Source: Kaistella sp.
GTDB lineage: Bacteria > Bacteroidota > Bacteroidia > Flavobacteriales > Weeksellaceae
Assembly: GCA_019459085.1 (NCBI GenBank)
Contig: JAIBEW010000023.1
Coordinates: forward strand, 81,799-145,798
Reading direction: 5' to 3'
DNA: 64,000 nucleotides
Shown: positions 56,159 through 64,000 of the stretch, piece after piece
Layout: the number at the start of each line of letters is the position of its first letter
How positions within the stretch are numbered: the first letter of the stretch is position 1
Notes under the pieces: generated by a model
Told to the model about the DNA's origin: nothing
What the model saw: the letters and a program-made list of their open reading frames with translations, nothing else
Databases searched by the model: none
Program-made: the position numbers and the translations under genes

Positions 56159-57417
56159 TTAAAAAAGGGAAAGCTGCTGGGAAAAAGGATTCTGGAATTT
56201 AGAACTCATGCCGCTAAGAATTATTTTTCTGAAATTCTGCTCATCGATGAATTTATTGAAGATATTCGTGTGTTCAAATTCCACAAAATATTTGGCGCGG
56301 TTGATGGCGACGCCCATTTTGCTGAGGTTTTCGAGATCCAGTTTCTGGAATCTTCTCGCCATCAGAATTTTACCGGTTGATTTCGTTCCAATTCCGGGAA
56401 TCCGCAGGATCATTTCTTTTGATGCCGTATTGATGTTCACCGGAAACTGTTCGCGGTGACGCAATGCCCACGCTAGTTTCGGATCGATCTCTAGATCGAG
56501 GAAAGGATTTCCCGGATCCAGGATTTCATTGGCCTGAAACCCGTAGAAACGCATAAGCCAGTCGGCCTGGTACAACCTGTTTTCACGCTGCATCGGAACC
56601 TGGGAATGGATGGACGGAAGCCGGCTGTCTTCCAGAACCGGAACATAACCCGAATAATACACCCGTTTCAGGTTGAAATTCTGATAAAAATGATCGGCAA
56701 CTTTAATGATTTTTAGGTCAGTTTCGTCGGTTGCACCCACAATCATCTGCGTGGATTGACCTGCAGGCGCAAATTTCGGTACTTTTCTGAAGATCTTCTT
56801 CTCTTCTTTATAAAGAATGAGTTCATTCTTTACGAGGCTCATCGGTTTGATCATTTCCGCGTGGGATTTGTCGGGAGCGAGTAATTTCAAACCTTTTTCG
56901 GTCGGGATTTCGATATTGATTGAAAGCCGGTCTGCATAAAGTCCGGCTTCTTTCATGAGTTCGTCACTCGCACCTGGAATGGATTTCAGATGGATATACC
57001 CGTTGAAATTATGTTCCAGCCTGAGTTTTTTTGCCACTCTGACGAGTCTTTCCATCGTGGTATCCGAATCTTTAAAAATTCCGGAACTTAAAAACAACCC
57101 TTCAATATAATTCCGGCGGTAGAAATTGATGGTAAGATCCACGACTTCTTCCACGGTAAACGCGGCACGTTTTACATCGTTGGTTTTTCGGGAAACACAG
57201 TACGCGCAGTCGAAGATGCAGTGGTTCGTGAGTAAGATTTTGAGCAGAGAGAAACGCATCTTCCGTCTTCGGTATAGGTATGGCAGATTCCTGACGCATG
57301 GCTGTTGCCGAGGCCGCCTTTGTTCTTGCGGTTTCCGCCGCTGGAAGAGCAGGAAACATCATACTTCGCAGCATCTGCAAGTATTTCCAGTTTTTCCTGA
57401 ATGCGCTCGAAATTCAT
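56159..57417 (-). pseudogene. TIGR03916-type radical SAM DNA-repair protein, split by a frameshift
   Basis: The C-terminal 360 or so residues carry the radical SAM cluster CIFDCAYC, the GLFLSSGIFKDSDTTMERLV region and a helix-hairpin-helix (INTASKEMILRIPGIGTKS). The conserved N-terminus (MNFERIQEKLEILADAAKYD, then VSCSSSGGNRKNKGGLGNS and GICHTYTEDGRCVSL) lies in another frame starting at 57417. The frames meet at the AGAGAGA run at 57246-57252. Removing two bases there gives the expected join DGRCVSLLKILLTNHC. The ATG at 57259 can start only a truncated protein, though the [4Fe-4S] motif is intact. Could be a real mutation, a phase-variable site or a sequencing error. Confidence 0.85.
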
Positions 57418-57441
57418 TTTTTATTATGTTAAGTGTAAAAA

Positions 57442-57449
57442 CAAAAATA
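57442..57449 (-). promoter_or_regulatory. -7 promoter box of the DNA-repair pair
   Basis: On the minus strand TATTTTTG (57449 to 57442), 24 nt before the ATG at 57417. Confidence 0.5.
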
Positions 57450-57470
57450 GTAAAAACATTTTACTTAATT

Positions 57471-57503
57471 CATTAATTGGTAATAAATCTATACCAATTA
57501 ATG
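57471..57503. promoter_or_regulatory. 12-bp perfect inverted repeat, candidate operator
   Basis: CATTAATTGGTA (57471-57482) and TACCAATTAATG (57492-57503) with a 9-nt spacer. It lies just upstream of the repair-gene promoter, in the -30 to -60 zone, and 25 nt after the amylase stop codon. It lacks a T run, so a protein-binding site is more likely than a terminator. Confidence 0.5.
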
Positions 57504-57528
57504 AGGTGTTAAATCTCTGTTGAATTTA

Positions 57529-59031
57529 CTATAATTTCTGTTTTTTAACGCCTGAATTATTCTCAACCGGCACCCATACACTTACATTTCCTGCAGGTAC
57601 GGGAAAATTTCCCCAACCGTTCTCATCAATGGTTACAGGATCGGGAAACCAGCCGACAAAATCATAGAATTGCTGACCGGCATACCGTTTCCCCATTTCC
57701 ATGGGTTTCTGGTAAGCATCTTTATTGCTGAGAACTACTGCGCACCCGCTGTGTTCATCATCACCTTCGCGAGTCCAGCCCAGACAGTTTGCGTCCTCAA
57801 AATAATCGCGCTGAAATCCGTAGGCAAAATATTTCCGTGCGTGAAGAAGTTCTTCAATTTTAGGCACTTTCTGCAGAAATATCTCCTGTTTGTTTCCTTC
57901 ATTATCTTTATCGGTATAATGTGCGCCGAAGAGATCGGGATAAAAAATGCATGGATAGCCGCTTTCGCGGAGCAAAATCAGTGCATAGGCCAATGGTTTG
58001 AACCATCCCTCGACAGGCGCTTCCAGATCCTGCAGCGGCTGGGTATCATGATTGTCGACCACCGTAACGGAAAGAACGGGATTTTTCAGTGTCAAGGTTT
58101 CATCGAAGATGGTACGTAAATCATAACTGCTGCCTTCCTTCGACGCTTTATAGAAATTATGCTGAAGCGAGGAGTCGAAGAGGCTCATACTTCCGTCGGT
58201 AGCATCGATATATTCCTGAAGGAGATTTACTTCTCCGGGTGACCAGTATTCGCCAACGGCAAAAATATTCTTTCCGGTATTTGCTCTTAAAGTATGGAGC
58301 CATTCGCGGTAAAAATCCGGCGATTGGTGTTTGATGGCATCTAAACGGACTCCGTCAAAATGAATCTGATCGTGGTACCATTTTCCCCAGTAATTCAGTT
58401 CTTCGCGCACAAATGGATTCCGGTGGTCAACATCATTGTACATGAGATAGTCGTAATTCCCTTTCTCATCGGCAATCATATCTTCCCAGCCGTGGCCGTA
58501 ATCATTGATGATCTGGAAGATGCCTTCTTCGCCTTCAGCATAATCAACTCCCGAAAAACACTGAAAATTCCACTCGAAATCTGAATATTGGGAACCTCTT
58601 CCCGGAAAAGTGAATTTGGTATAACTTTCAATTTCGTAAGGTTCGGAAAGGTTTTGGAGCCGGTTTTCGGGATCTACTTTTACCGCATGGAACCGCTCTG
58701 TTTCATCGCCACCGGCTTTGTGATTCAGGACGATATCGGCAATTACCGAAAAACCTTTTTTCTGTAAAGTTCTGCAGCAATTGATGTACTGTTCTTTCGT
58801 TCCGTATTTGGTTGCAACGGTTCCTTTCTGTTCGAATTCGCCTAAATCAAACAGATCGTAAGGGTCATATCCTACAGAATATCCTCCTCCCGCAGCTTTG
58901 TAAGCGGGCGGAAACCACAGGGCTGTAATTCCCAGATCTTTGAGGTAATCTGATTTTTCAACCGCTTCATCATATAATTTTGAATTTCCTTCGGAATACC
59001 AGTGGAAAAACTGCATCATTGTCGCATTCAT
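57529..59031 (-). CDS. cytoplasmic alpha-amylase (GH13)
   Basis: The 500-residue enzyme hydrolyses alpha-1,4-glucans. The GH13 regions are in order: DIVLNHK (I), GVRLDAIKH (II, nucleophile Asp), VGEYWSPGE (III, acid/base Glu) and VVDNHDTQ (IV). The N-terminal MQFFHWYSEG and the B-domain pattern match the AmyS/GH13_5 group. There is no signal peptide, so it acts on internal glucan. I start at the ATG at 59031; a TTG at 59049 is in frame but not typical. Confidence 0.92.
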   Translation of the reverse strand: MNATMMQFFHWYSEGNSKLYDEAVEKSDYLKDLGITALWFPPAYKAAGGGYSVGYDPYDLFDLGEFEQKGTVATKYGTKEQYINCCRTLQKKGFSVIADIVLNHKAGGDETERFHAVKVDPENRLQNLSEPYEIESYTKFTFPGRGSQYSDFEWNFQCFSGVDYAEGEEGIFQIINDYGHGWEDMIADEKGNYDYLMYNDVDHRNPFVREELNYWGKWYHDQIHFDGVRLDAIKHQSPDFYREWLHTLRANTGKNIFAVGEYWSPGEVNLLQEYIDATDGSMSLFDSSLQHNFYKASKEGSSYDLRTIFDETLTLKNPVLSVTVVDNHDTQPLQDLEAPVEGWFKPLAYALILLRESGYPCIFYPDLFGAHYTDKDNEGNKQEIFLQKVPKIEELLHARKYFAYGFQRDYFEDANCLGWTREGDDEHSGCAVVLSNKDAYQKPMEMGKRYAGQQFYDFVGWFPDPVTIDENGWGNFPVPAGNVSVWVPVENNSGVKKQKL

Positions 59032-59314
59032 AGTAAGAATTTTAGTCAAACGAAGTTAGCAAAAATCGTCCCGAAACTGCTTAAGTTTTACAGGACTTCA
59101 ATGTAGAATTGCAAATATGGAAGCCTATAGAAATGAGTTTTTTTGAATGAAGGACTGCGAAAATATGAGTAATCTTAAAATTTTTGACATTATGACACCA
59201 TAATTTTCGCGTAGCGAGTCCGTATGGTTCCCGTAGGGTGTCTGTATCTGAACCACTGTAAATTTTCAGCGAAAAATTAGCGATGATAAGTCAAAATGAC
59301 ATTTTCTGAACAGT
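59032..59314. other. intergenic region amylase / usher-like gene
   Basis: About 283 bp, AT-rich. It contains an imperfect inverted repeat (AATTTTCGC near 59202 and GCGAAAAATT near 59269) that could fold at the 3' end of the minus-strand operon, but no clear T-tract. No gene seen. Confidence 0.4.
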
Positions 59315-62110
59315 TTACTCAGAGATACCGAATTTTTTGACTTCCACTTTCTTTTCTCTTACTTTGAGTAAGAAATTTTTCATGGTATTAATCTTCCCTT
59401 CTTCGGCAACGGCGGTTTGCAGGTTATCATCAATATAAACATTTTTCTGGAGCACCTTGGTGTCAACTGAAATTTCGTAAGTGCCAACAGGTACATATGC
59501 GGTATATTCTCCCTGAGCATTGGTATAGAAAGTGAAGGTCTTCCCAAGTTGATTTTTTAATAGGACGGGAATTCCAGCGAGGATCTCCTGCACTTCATAT
59601 TGGATTTTCGAAGTCTGCTGGTATTCTATAAGGCCGTATACAACACTTGTTTTTTCGAGGGGAATGGTAAGGAAAACTTCCTTTTGGGAGAGCTCAATTT
59701 TCTGGTCATCGGCATACCATTTTGGATCCAGAGATTTTATAATGTACTCCCCATAGGGAACTGTACGGTATTTGATATTTCCTGAATCATCAGACAGAAA
59801 AATGGTGTTGTTTATTCTGACCTTCACGTTCGGCGCTGTTGAATCAACTGCGGGAGTATAGGTGTTGTCGTTATCTAAATCATAAAATGTAAATACCTTA
59901 ATCACCCCATTTTTGTATTTGACGGCCTCATCGCCGATCGTAGGAAGCTCCTGGCTAATGCCGAGCTGGTAAAAGGTGTTTGAGGTTGTAAAATCATTTC
60001 TGCTGAACCTGTTGTAGTTGATGTTGCCAAATAATCTCGTAGCCTTGAACACTTTATAATCAAAACCACTGCTAACGGAAATGCTGTTTCCGGTACGGCG
60101 GTCATAATTGCCTAATGCACTGAAATTTATATTCAGTTTTTTATTCAGCATTGCAATTCTGTAGCTTGCCAGTGCAGAAATTTTTTGCGTATCGGAATTC
60201 AGGGTTCCGTTTACATTCCCCTCATAGAGCATGAAGGTGCCATCCTGATAGTTGGCACTCAACATAAAATTGCCGTGGTACCAGTTGGCCTGCAACTGGT
60301 AGATTACACGCGGTTTTGTTAAGCCGCGGTAATAGGAGATGCCCTGGGAATAAAGGAGACTGATTTTGTCCCTGTTATCGAGGGTATTGTAATTTAGAGT
60401 CGTTCTCAGGGCCGCCAACCTGAAATCTACCATTGTTTGCTGCAAAAAACTGGTTAGGAATATCTCAGAATTCTCGTCCGCAAATTGAGAAGAGAGGTCC
60501 ATGGACAACCGATCCATCAAAGAGAAACTGCTTCCCATTTCTATTCTGGACCGCTTCGCAGAAGTGTTGTATGGGTATAAAGGATCAATATTTCTGGGTT
60601 TAAATATATTCAGGCTGTACGCGGCGTATACGGCGATTTTTTCGAAATTCCGGGACAATCGCTGTTCAAAAACGGTGCTGCCCCTTTTGATGCCCGGATA
60701 ATATCCACTGGCGAAATAGTTGTTGGAGCTGAAGACGTACTTCTTCCAGTTTTTACGGTAATTGAAATCCACGGATAAGGAAGATTCTGCTGCTTCTTTA
60801 TCCGCCACTGCCCTGGCATAACCATAGCCGAGGTCTATGCTGTAATACGTATCATTATTGTTGTTGAATGAATATCCGTTCTTGAAGATAAAACCTTTCT
60901 GAAACGGGTCTGTATCAAGAATTGCCTCACTATTCACTGTTTTATTTTCATCAACGTCATAGATGGCTTTTGCAAAAGCAGAGTATCCCCTGAACTGATT
61001 GGTAAAAGGGTCGAAAAGGTTAAAACTCTTTTCTACGGCACCTGCAGTAAAACGGAGGCCCGTGCCACTCACCGGACTGTAAGAGAATTCCGCGCCTCTG
61101 CCCATCAGGCCAATTTCGAGGTCGGTACTGTTTATATTGCCTATTTGGAGTCCAAAAGGACCGTTTTCCAGATTAAGTCGGGTATTCTGCAGCATTATTT
61201 CACCGTCCCGTTTGGGCCAGTAGGTCCCATTCACATTGATGCCAACCTTCGTATTCCCCATATTGATTTCGGTGTGGAGATCCAGATTGTGTGATGCCGA
61301 TAATTTGTCAAACGGGTTGCTCGTACTCCAGGCGATGCGGTTCGGACTGATCCGCTGAAGATACCGGCTGAGATCTAACGGGTCAATATACCTTCTGTTG
61401 CCGTAGGCATTCTGCACCATGACTGTCACGTTACCGAAATAGTCATTGCTTCCGCTTTTAGCGGCGACATTCACGGTGAACAGTTCAAGTTTCAGGAGTT
61501 CCTTATCGATGATTCGCGAAAACACCACTTCCCTATCGCTGAAAGGTTCCAATATTATTGTTTTCTTCTGCGTCACGTCACTGTTATAACCTTGCGGAAA
61601 TGTAGTGATGATATCGACCTCTTCGGCCGTATTTCCGGCATTATAAACCTGAGTGGATATCCGCAGGGAATCCCCGATTCTTTCAATCAGCTGCTGCGGA
61701 TCATTGGCAATAAGCTTGAGTGAGCGTTTGGTTGCGATGGCGAGTTCCGTCTCGGACCGTGCCACCATATTTTGGTTCCTGTCATTAAGGGTAAATACTA
61801 CTACTGAGGAGCCGGCAGGCTGTGTTTTTTCAATAAAAATCTTTATAGGAATAAAGATTTTTTCGCCCGCTTGGAGACTTATATTGACGCTTTTATTTAA
61901 AACCCTTACTCCTTTGTCACCTCCTGTGACAAGCAGAAGCTGAAATACTTCCGCGCTGGTATTTTCAATCTCCACCATTACGGTGAGAAGATCTTCATTG
62001 GTGGTAGAAATGGTTTTTTCCGATTCCACCTTAATGGGGGAACCCTGTGCGAAAAAACAAACTCCCCACCAAAGAAAGAGAAGGGATAATATTTTAGATA
62101 AAGTGTTCAA
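59315..62110 (-). CDS. usher-like outer-membrane assembly protein
   Basis: The 931-residue protein starts at a TTG 5 nt after the subunit gene, since no ATG precedes the signal peptide (NTLSKILSLLFLWWGVCFFAQ). It appears to have two periplasmic Ig-like domains (about 25-245), then a long series of alternating aromatic beta-strands (about 260-725: LRFTAGAVEKSFNLFDPFT, YYSIDLGYGYARA, FMLSANYQDGTFML) like an outer-membrane barrel. Two carboxypeptidase-regulatory/SdrD-like beta sandwiches end it (FTFYDLDNDNTYTPAVDS and GQ-type NAQGEYTAYVPVGTYEISVD). The layout parallels a fimbrial usher, but classical usher motifs are not recognised. It is the third gene of the operon. Confidence 0.65.
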   Translation of the reverse strand: MNTLSKILSLLFLWWGVCFFAQGSPIKVESEKTISTTNEDLLTVMVEIENTSAEVFQLLLVTGGDKGVRVLNKSVNISLQAGEKIFIPIKIFIEKTQPAGSSVVVFTLNDRNQNMVARSETELAIATKRSLKLIANDPQQLIERIGDSLRISTQVYNAGNTAEEVDIITTFPQGYNSDVTQKKTIILEPFSDREVVFSRIIDKELLKLELFTVNVAAKSGSNDYFGNVTVMVQNAYGNRRYIDPLDLSRYLQRISPNRIAWSTSNPFDKLSASHNLDLHTEINMGNTKVGINVNGTYWPKRDGEIMLQNTRLNLENGPFGLQIGNINSTDLEIGLMGRGAEFSYSPVSGTGLRFTAGAVEKSFNLFDPFTNQFRGYSAFAKAIYDVDENKTVNSEAILDTDPFQKGFIFKNGYSFNNNNDTYYSIDLGYGYARAVADKEAAESSLSVDFNYRKNWKKYVFSSNNYFASGYYPGIKRGSTVFEQRLSRNFEKIAVYAAYSLNIFKPRNIDPLYPYNTSAKRSRIEMGSSFSLMDRLSMDLSSQFADENSEIFLTSFLQQTMVDFRLAALRTTLNYNTLDNRDKISLLYSQGISYYRGLTKPRVIYQLQANWYHGNFMLSANYQDGTFMLYEGNVNGTLNSDTQKISALASYRIAMLNKKLNINFSALGNYDRRTGNSISVSSGFDYKVFKATRLFGNINYNRFSRNDFTTSNTFYQLGISQELPTIGDEAVKYKNGVIKVFTFYDLDNDNTYTPAVDSTAPNVKVRINNTIFLSDDSGNIKYRTVPYGEYIIKSLDPKWYADDQKIELSQKEVFLTIPLEKTSVVYGLIEYQQTSKIQYEVQEILAGIPVLLKNQLGKTFTFYTNAQGEYTAYVPVGTYEISVDTKVLQKNVYIDDNLQTAVAEEGKINTMKNFLLKVREKKVEVKKFGISE

Positions 62111-62115
62111 ACTGT

Positions 62116-63126
62116 TTATAGGGGCGCCATTTCAAAAACCAAGGTGCCCGAATACTGGCCGAATGGCTTGTTGTAAAATCTGACGTCACCTGGCTGGGTG
62201 GAATAGGTGGTGTCAAAAAATCTCGTCGTATGCGCAGCGTTCGAAATGACAGTCTGTTTGGTGCTGGACAAATTTACGGCTCCTTTAAGGGCCTGGGTAG
62301 CATTGTCCCTAACTGTAAGTTTAATGGCATTAACTGGCAGGACAGTATTGCTGCTACCGGTAAGGTTATTGCTCAACGCGCTTACCTTTACGGTATAACC
62401 TGTAGAAGACACGGTGGAAAATGCCTGGGTAAAAGTCTTGGATACACCGTTCACATACGCGTTCGCACTGTTGAATTCCAAGGATATGTTTTGCGCTGCG
62501 GGATCGAAAATCATACCGTAATTACTGTAGATGGGAACAATTCGCATGGCAAAGGTAACAACCTCACTGCCTTTTAAAACCCCGTTTTTATCTCTGACCT
62601 CAATGGTAAGACTTACGTTATACGCATTACCGGATGAGTATTGAGCAAGGTAAACGCCACTGTCTACCAAGGCATCATAACTCAGGGTTAACTGCATGTA
62701 ATATTTGGTGAGCAGGTTAAGATTGTACGTGGAATTCTGAACAAAAAAAGAATTCGAGTAAGCCAGGGGCAATAGTCCGGTATTGAGCATTAAACTTGAA
62801 GCGGTAGGAGTGACATTCGCATCATTGGTGCCGTTGTGAGTCAGATCATTAAATCGTAATTTCAGCCGGTCCGGAGGGAACGTCTTGCTTCCATTTGTAA
62901 TTGTACCGTTTACTCTATAGGTTAATGACCATCGGTCCATGGATGTGTTTTTAGCGTTGGTATCACGGATGTGCATCTGCACGTACATGATTTTGCTGCT
63001 GGTTGCACCTTCATAGCCGTTAACTACGACTTCTCCGCCACCCCACGCATTCAGTCCTATCTGTTGTGGTTGTGCCACCGCGAAGGAGCACATAAGGAAA
63101 AACAGAGCCAGTAGAAATTTACTCAT
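62116..63126 (-). CDS. secreted putative fibre subunit
   Basis: The 336-residue protein has a signal peptide (1-18, cut after FAVAQ) and then Ser/Thr/Asn-rich beta-strands in two halves (about 20-190 and 195-336). It ends in a strand pattern FYNKPFGQYSGTLVFEMAPL, reminiscent of the donor-strand end of fimbrial or spore-coat-U-like subunits. No cysteines are seen in the mature part. The family is not recognised; the role as subunit is inferred from lying between a chaperone and an usher-like gene. Its ATG overlaps the chaperone stop by 8 nt. Confidence 0.6.
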   Translation of the reverse strand: MSKFLLALFFLMCSFAVAQPQQIGLNAWGGGEVVVNGYEGATSSKIMYVQMHIRDTNAKNTSMDRWSLTYRVNGTITNGSKTFPPDRLKLRFNDLTHNGTNDANVTPTASSLMLNTGLLPLAYSNSFFVQNSTYNLNLLTKYYMQLTLSYDALVDSGVYLAQYSSGNAYNVSLTIEVRDKNGVLKGSEVVTFAMRIVPIYSNYGMIFDPAAQNISLEFNSANAYVNGVSKTFTQAFSTVSSTGYTVKVSALSNNLTGSSNTVLPVNAIKLTVRDNATQALKGAVNLSSTKQTVISNAAHTTRFFDTTYSTQPGDVRFYNKPFGQYSGTLVFEMAPL

Positions 63127-63922
63127 GGATAAAAGTTAACTCCGCCATTTTAATCGTATCATCATCCCCATAGGAGAAAGTTGAGGTCGCTATATACTTC
63201 CCCGGTTTAAGTACGGCCGGCAGCGGAATGCCGACAACCCGCTCATCTCCCGGTAAGGTGTAAATCATTTGATTCTCCAATTTGAGTTTATTACCGTCAT
63301 TTTGGTTTACTAACTCTGTAACCACTGTTCCGTCTGTCCACATATTCCCCCTGTTCGCGATGGAAAGCTCAAGTTTTCTTAGTTTTTTGTTGTACTGATA
63401 ATCGCTGAAATCAACGTTCGGACTAACCTCCTCATTATACCGGTGATAGATTTTCACGCCTGAACGTAAACTTATTTTGATCAGTGCTCCTTTATCGTTG
63501 TACGAATCTACCGGATTGGTCTGCGTAACAAATACCAGTGCCGTATGGACGTTAAGGGAGTCAAACCTTTTGACCGGGGGAGTCACCGTAATTTCAACTT
63601 CTTGAGATTCACCGGGAGCTAACGTAAAAAAGGATTGAGGTTTAATAGAAATCCACTTTGCTGCCGAATTTTTTAGGGTTCCTGCATCAGTAATTACATT
63701 ATTTCCATTGCCGTCATATTCCCAGTCATTAACCGACACGGTAAGGGTTAGGGAATTGCTCTTGCTGGGATTGGTAACTTTAATTGTATTCACGGTACTT
63801 TCGCCTGCTGCCGAAGTATAATAGGTGCGGGGCGGAGTAACATCAAGACCGGTTTGCGCATGGATAAATCCGTAAAAACAAAACAGAATAGAAACTAATA
63901 AACGATCGAGTGAACTTTTCAT
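63119..63922 (-). CDS. PapD-like periplasmic fimbrial chaperone
   Basis: The 267-residue protein starts at the ATG at 63922 (MKSSLDRLLVSILFCFYGF; a TTG at 63937 is also in frame), with signal peptide cut after IHAQ. The mature part follows the PapD pattern: an N-terminal Ig domain with LDVTPPRTYYTSAAGESTVN and IKVTNPSKSNSLTLTVSVND, a strand ending in WISIKPQSFFTLAPGESQEVEITVTPP and DSLNVHTALVFVTQ. A second Ig-like domain follows (about 165-265). The tight operon with subunit and usher-like genes supports a chaperone role. More genes may lie upstream, beyond the window. Confidence 0.75.
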   Translation of the reverse strand: MKSSLDRLLVSILFCFYGFIHAQTGLDVTPPRTYYTSAAGESTVNTIKVTNPSKSNSLTLTVSVNDWEYDGNGNNVITDAGTLKNSAAKWISIKPQSFFTLAPGESQEVEITVTPPVKRFDSLNVHTALVFVTQTNPVDSYNDKGALIKISLRSGVKIYHRYNEEVSPNVDFSDYQYNKKLRKLELSIANRGNMWTDGTVVTELVNQNDGNKLKLENQMIYTLPGDERVVGIPLPAVLKPGKYIATSTFSYGDDDTIKMAELTFIHE

Positions 63923-64000
63923 AATAAAGAAAGGCAACCTAAGAAGAACTTAAATTGCCTGAATTGTTGATTTAAGACTTCTTTTAATTGGCGGCAATTG

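Noticed and set aside
57259..57259. ATG at 57259 as the true start of the radical SAM gene
   Set aside because: The conserved N-terminal half of the family is present just upstream in another frame, so a frameshift is the simpler explanation.

Overview
The window looks like a chromosomal segment of a flavobacterium of the Chryseobacterium group (Bacteroidota, Weeksellaceae). The evidence is the protein families (DUF1573, DUF2480, DUF3467, DUF6452 and DUF6048, ribosomal protein THX, a T9SS-sorted protease), promoters of the Bacteroidota type (TTG, about 19 nt, TAnnTTTG), almost no Shine-Dalgarno sites, and the gene order tRNA-Thr/Tyr/Gly/Thr, tuf, tRNA-Trp, secE, nusG, rplKAJL, rpoBC. The genus is an inference. 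No rRNA gene, insertion sequence, prophage or CRISPR array was seen.

Layout. 1-9.2 kb: partial ABC exporter, nusB, a DUF1573 lipoprotein, yajC, an AspT/YidE-type transporter, aspS, ribosomal protein THX, DUF937, DUF2480 and lpxB. 9.2-14.7 kb: a ComEC-like gene and the succinate dehydrogenase operon sdhCAB. 14.9-22.8 kb: a TlpA-like lipoprotein without CXXC, a small membrane protein, a 22-bp tandem repeat, rlmD with DUF6452-DUF6048, and a large secreted metalloprotease. 22.8-26 kb (minus): ruvB, a PaiB-like protein, an MBL hydrolase and coaE. 26.2-29.9 kb: hutI, a small membrane protein, hutG and an aldehyde dehydrogenase. 30-34.2 kb (minus): acpP-fabF-rnc-IPExxxVDY-pyk. 34.4-36.4 kb: tmRNA, rpsU, xerC and hpf. 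36.5-52.5 kb: the translation and transcription supercluster, interrupted by a DUF4394 lipoprotein gene between tRNA-Thr and tuf, and followed by a DUF3467 gene. 52.5-59 kb: a more accessory stretch with a SUKH/SMI1 protein, a lipoprotein, a nucleotide-pyrophosphatase-like enzyme, a DNA-repair pair (DUF4130-type plus a radical SAM gene broken by a frameshift) and an alpha-amylase. 59.3-63.9 kb (minus): a compact three-gene operon encoding a PapD-like chaperone, a secreted putative subunit and a large usher-like outer-membrane protein.

The most unusual observations are four. (1) The chaperone/subunit/usher-like operon at the right end could be a surface-fibre assembly system distinct from classical chaperone-usher loci. 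(2) Arrays with strict 7-nt periodicity sit upstream of rpoB, between rpoB and rpoC, and after rpoC; the last folds into a long hairpin. (3) The rpoB leader is about 315 nt long and is closed by a perfect 9-bp long-range inverted repeat starting next to the predicted transcription start. (4) A 2-nt slip in an AG/CT run splits the radical SAM DNA-repair gene. All functions are read from motifs and family knowledge; no database search was run.
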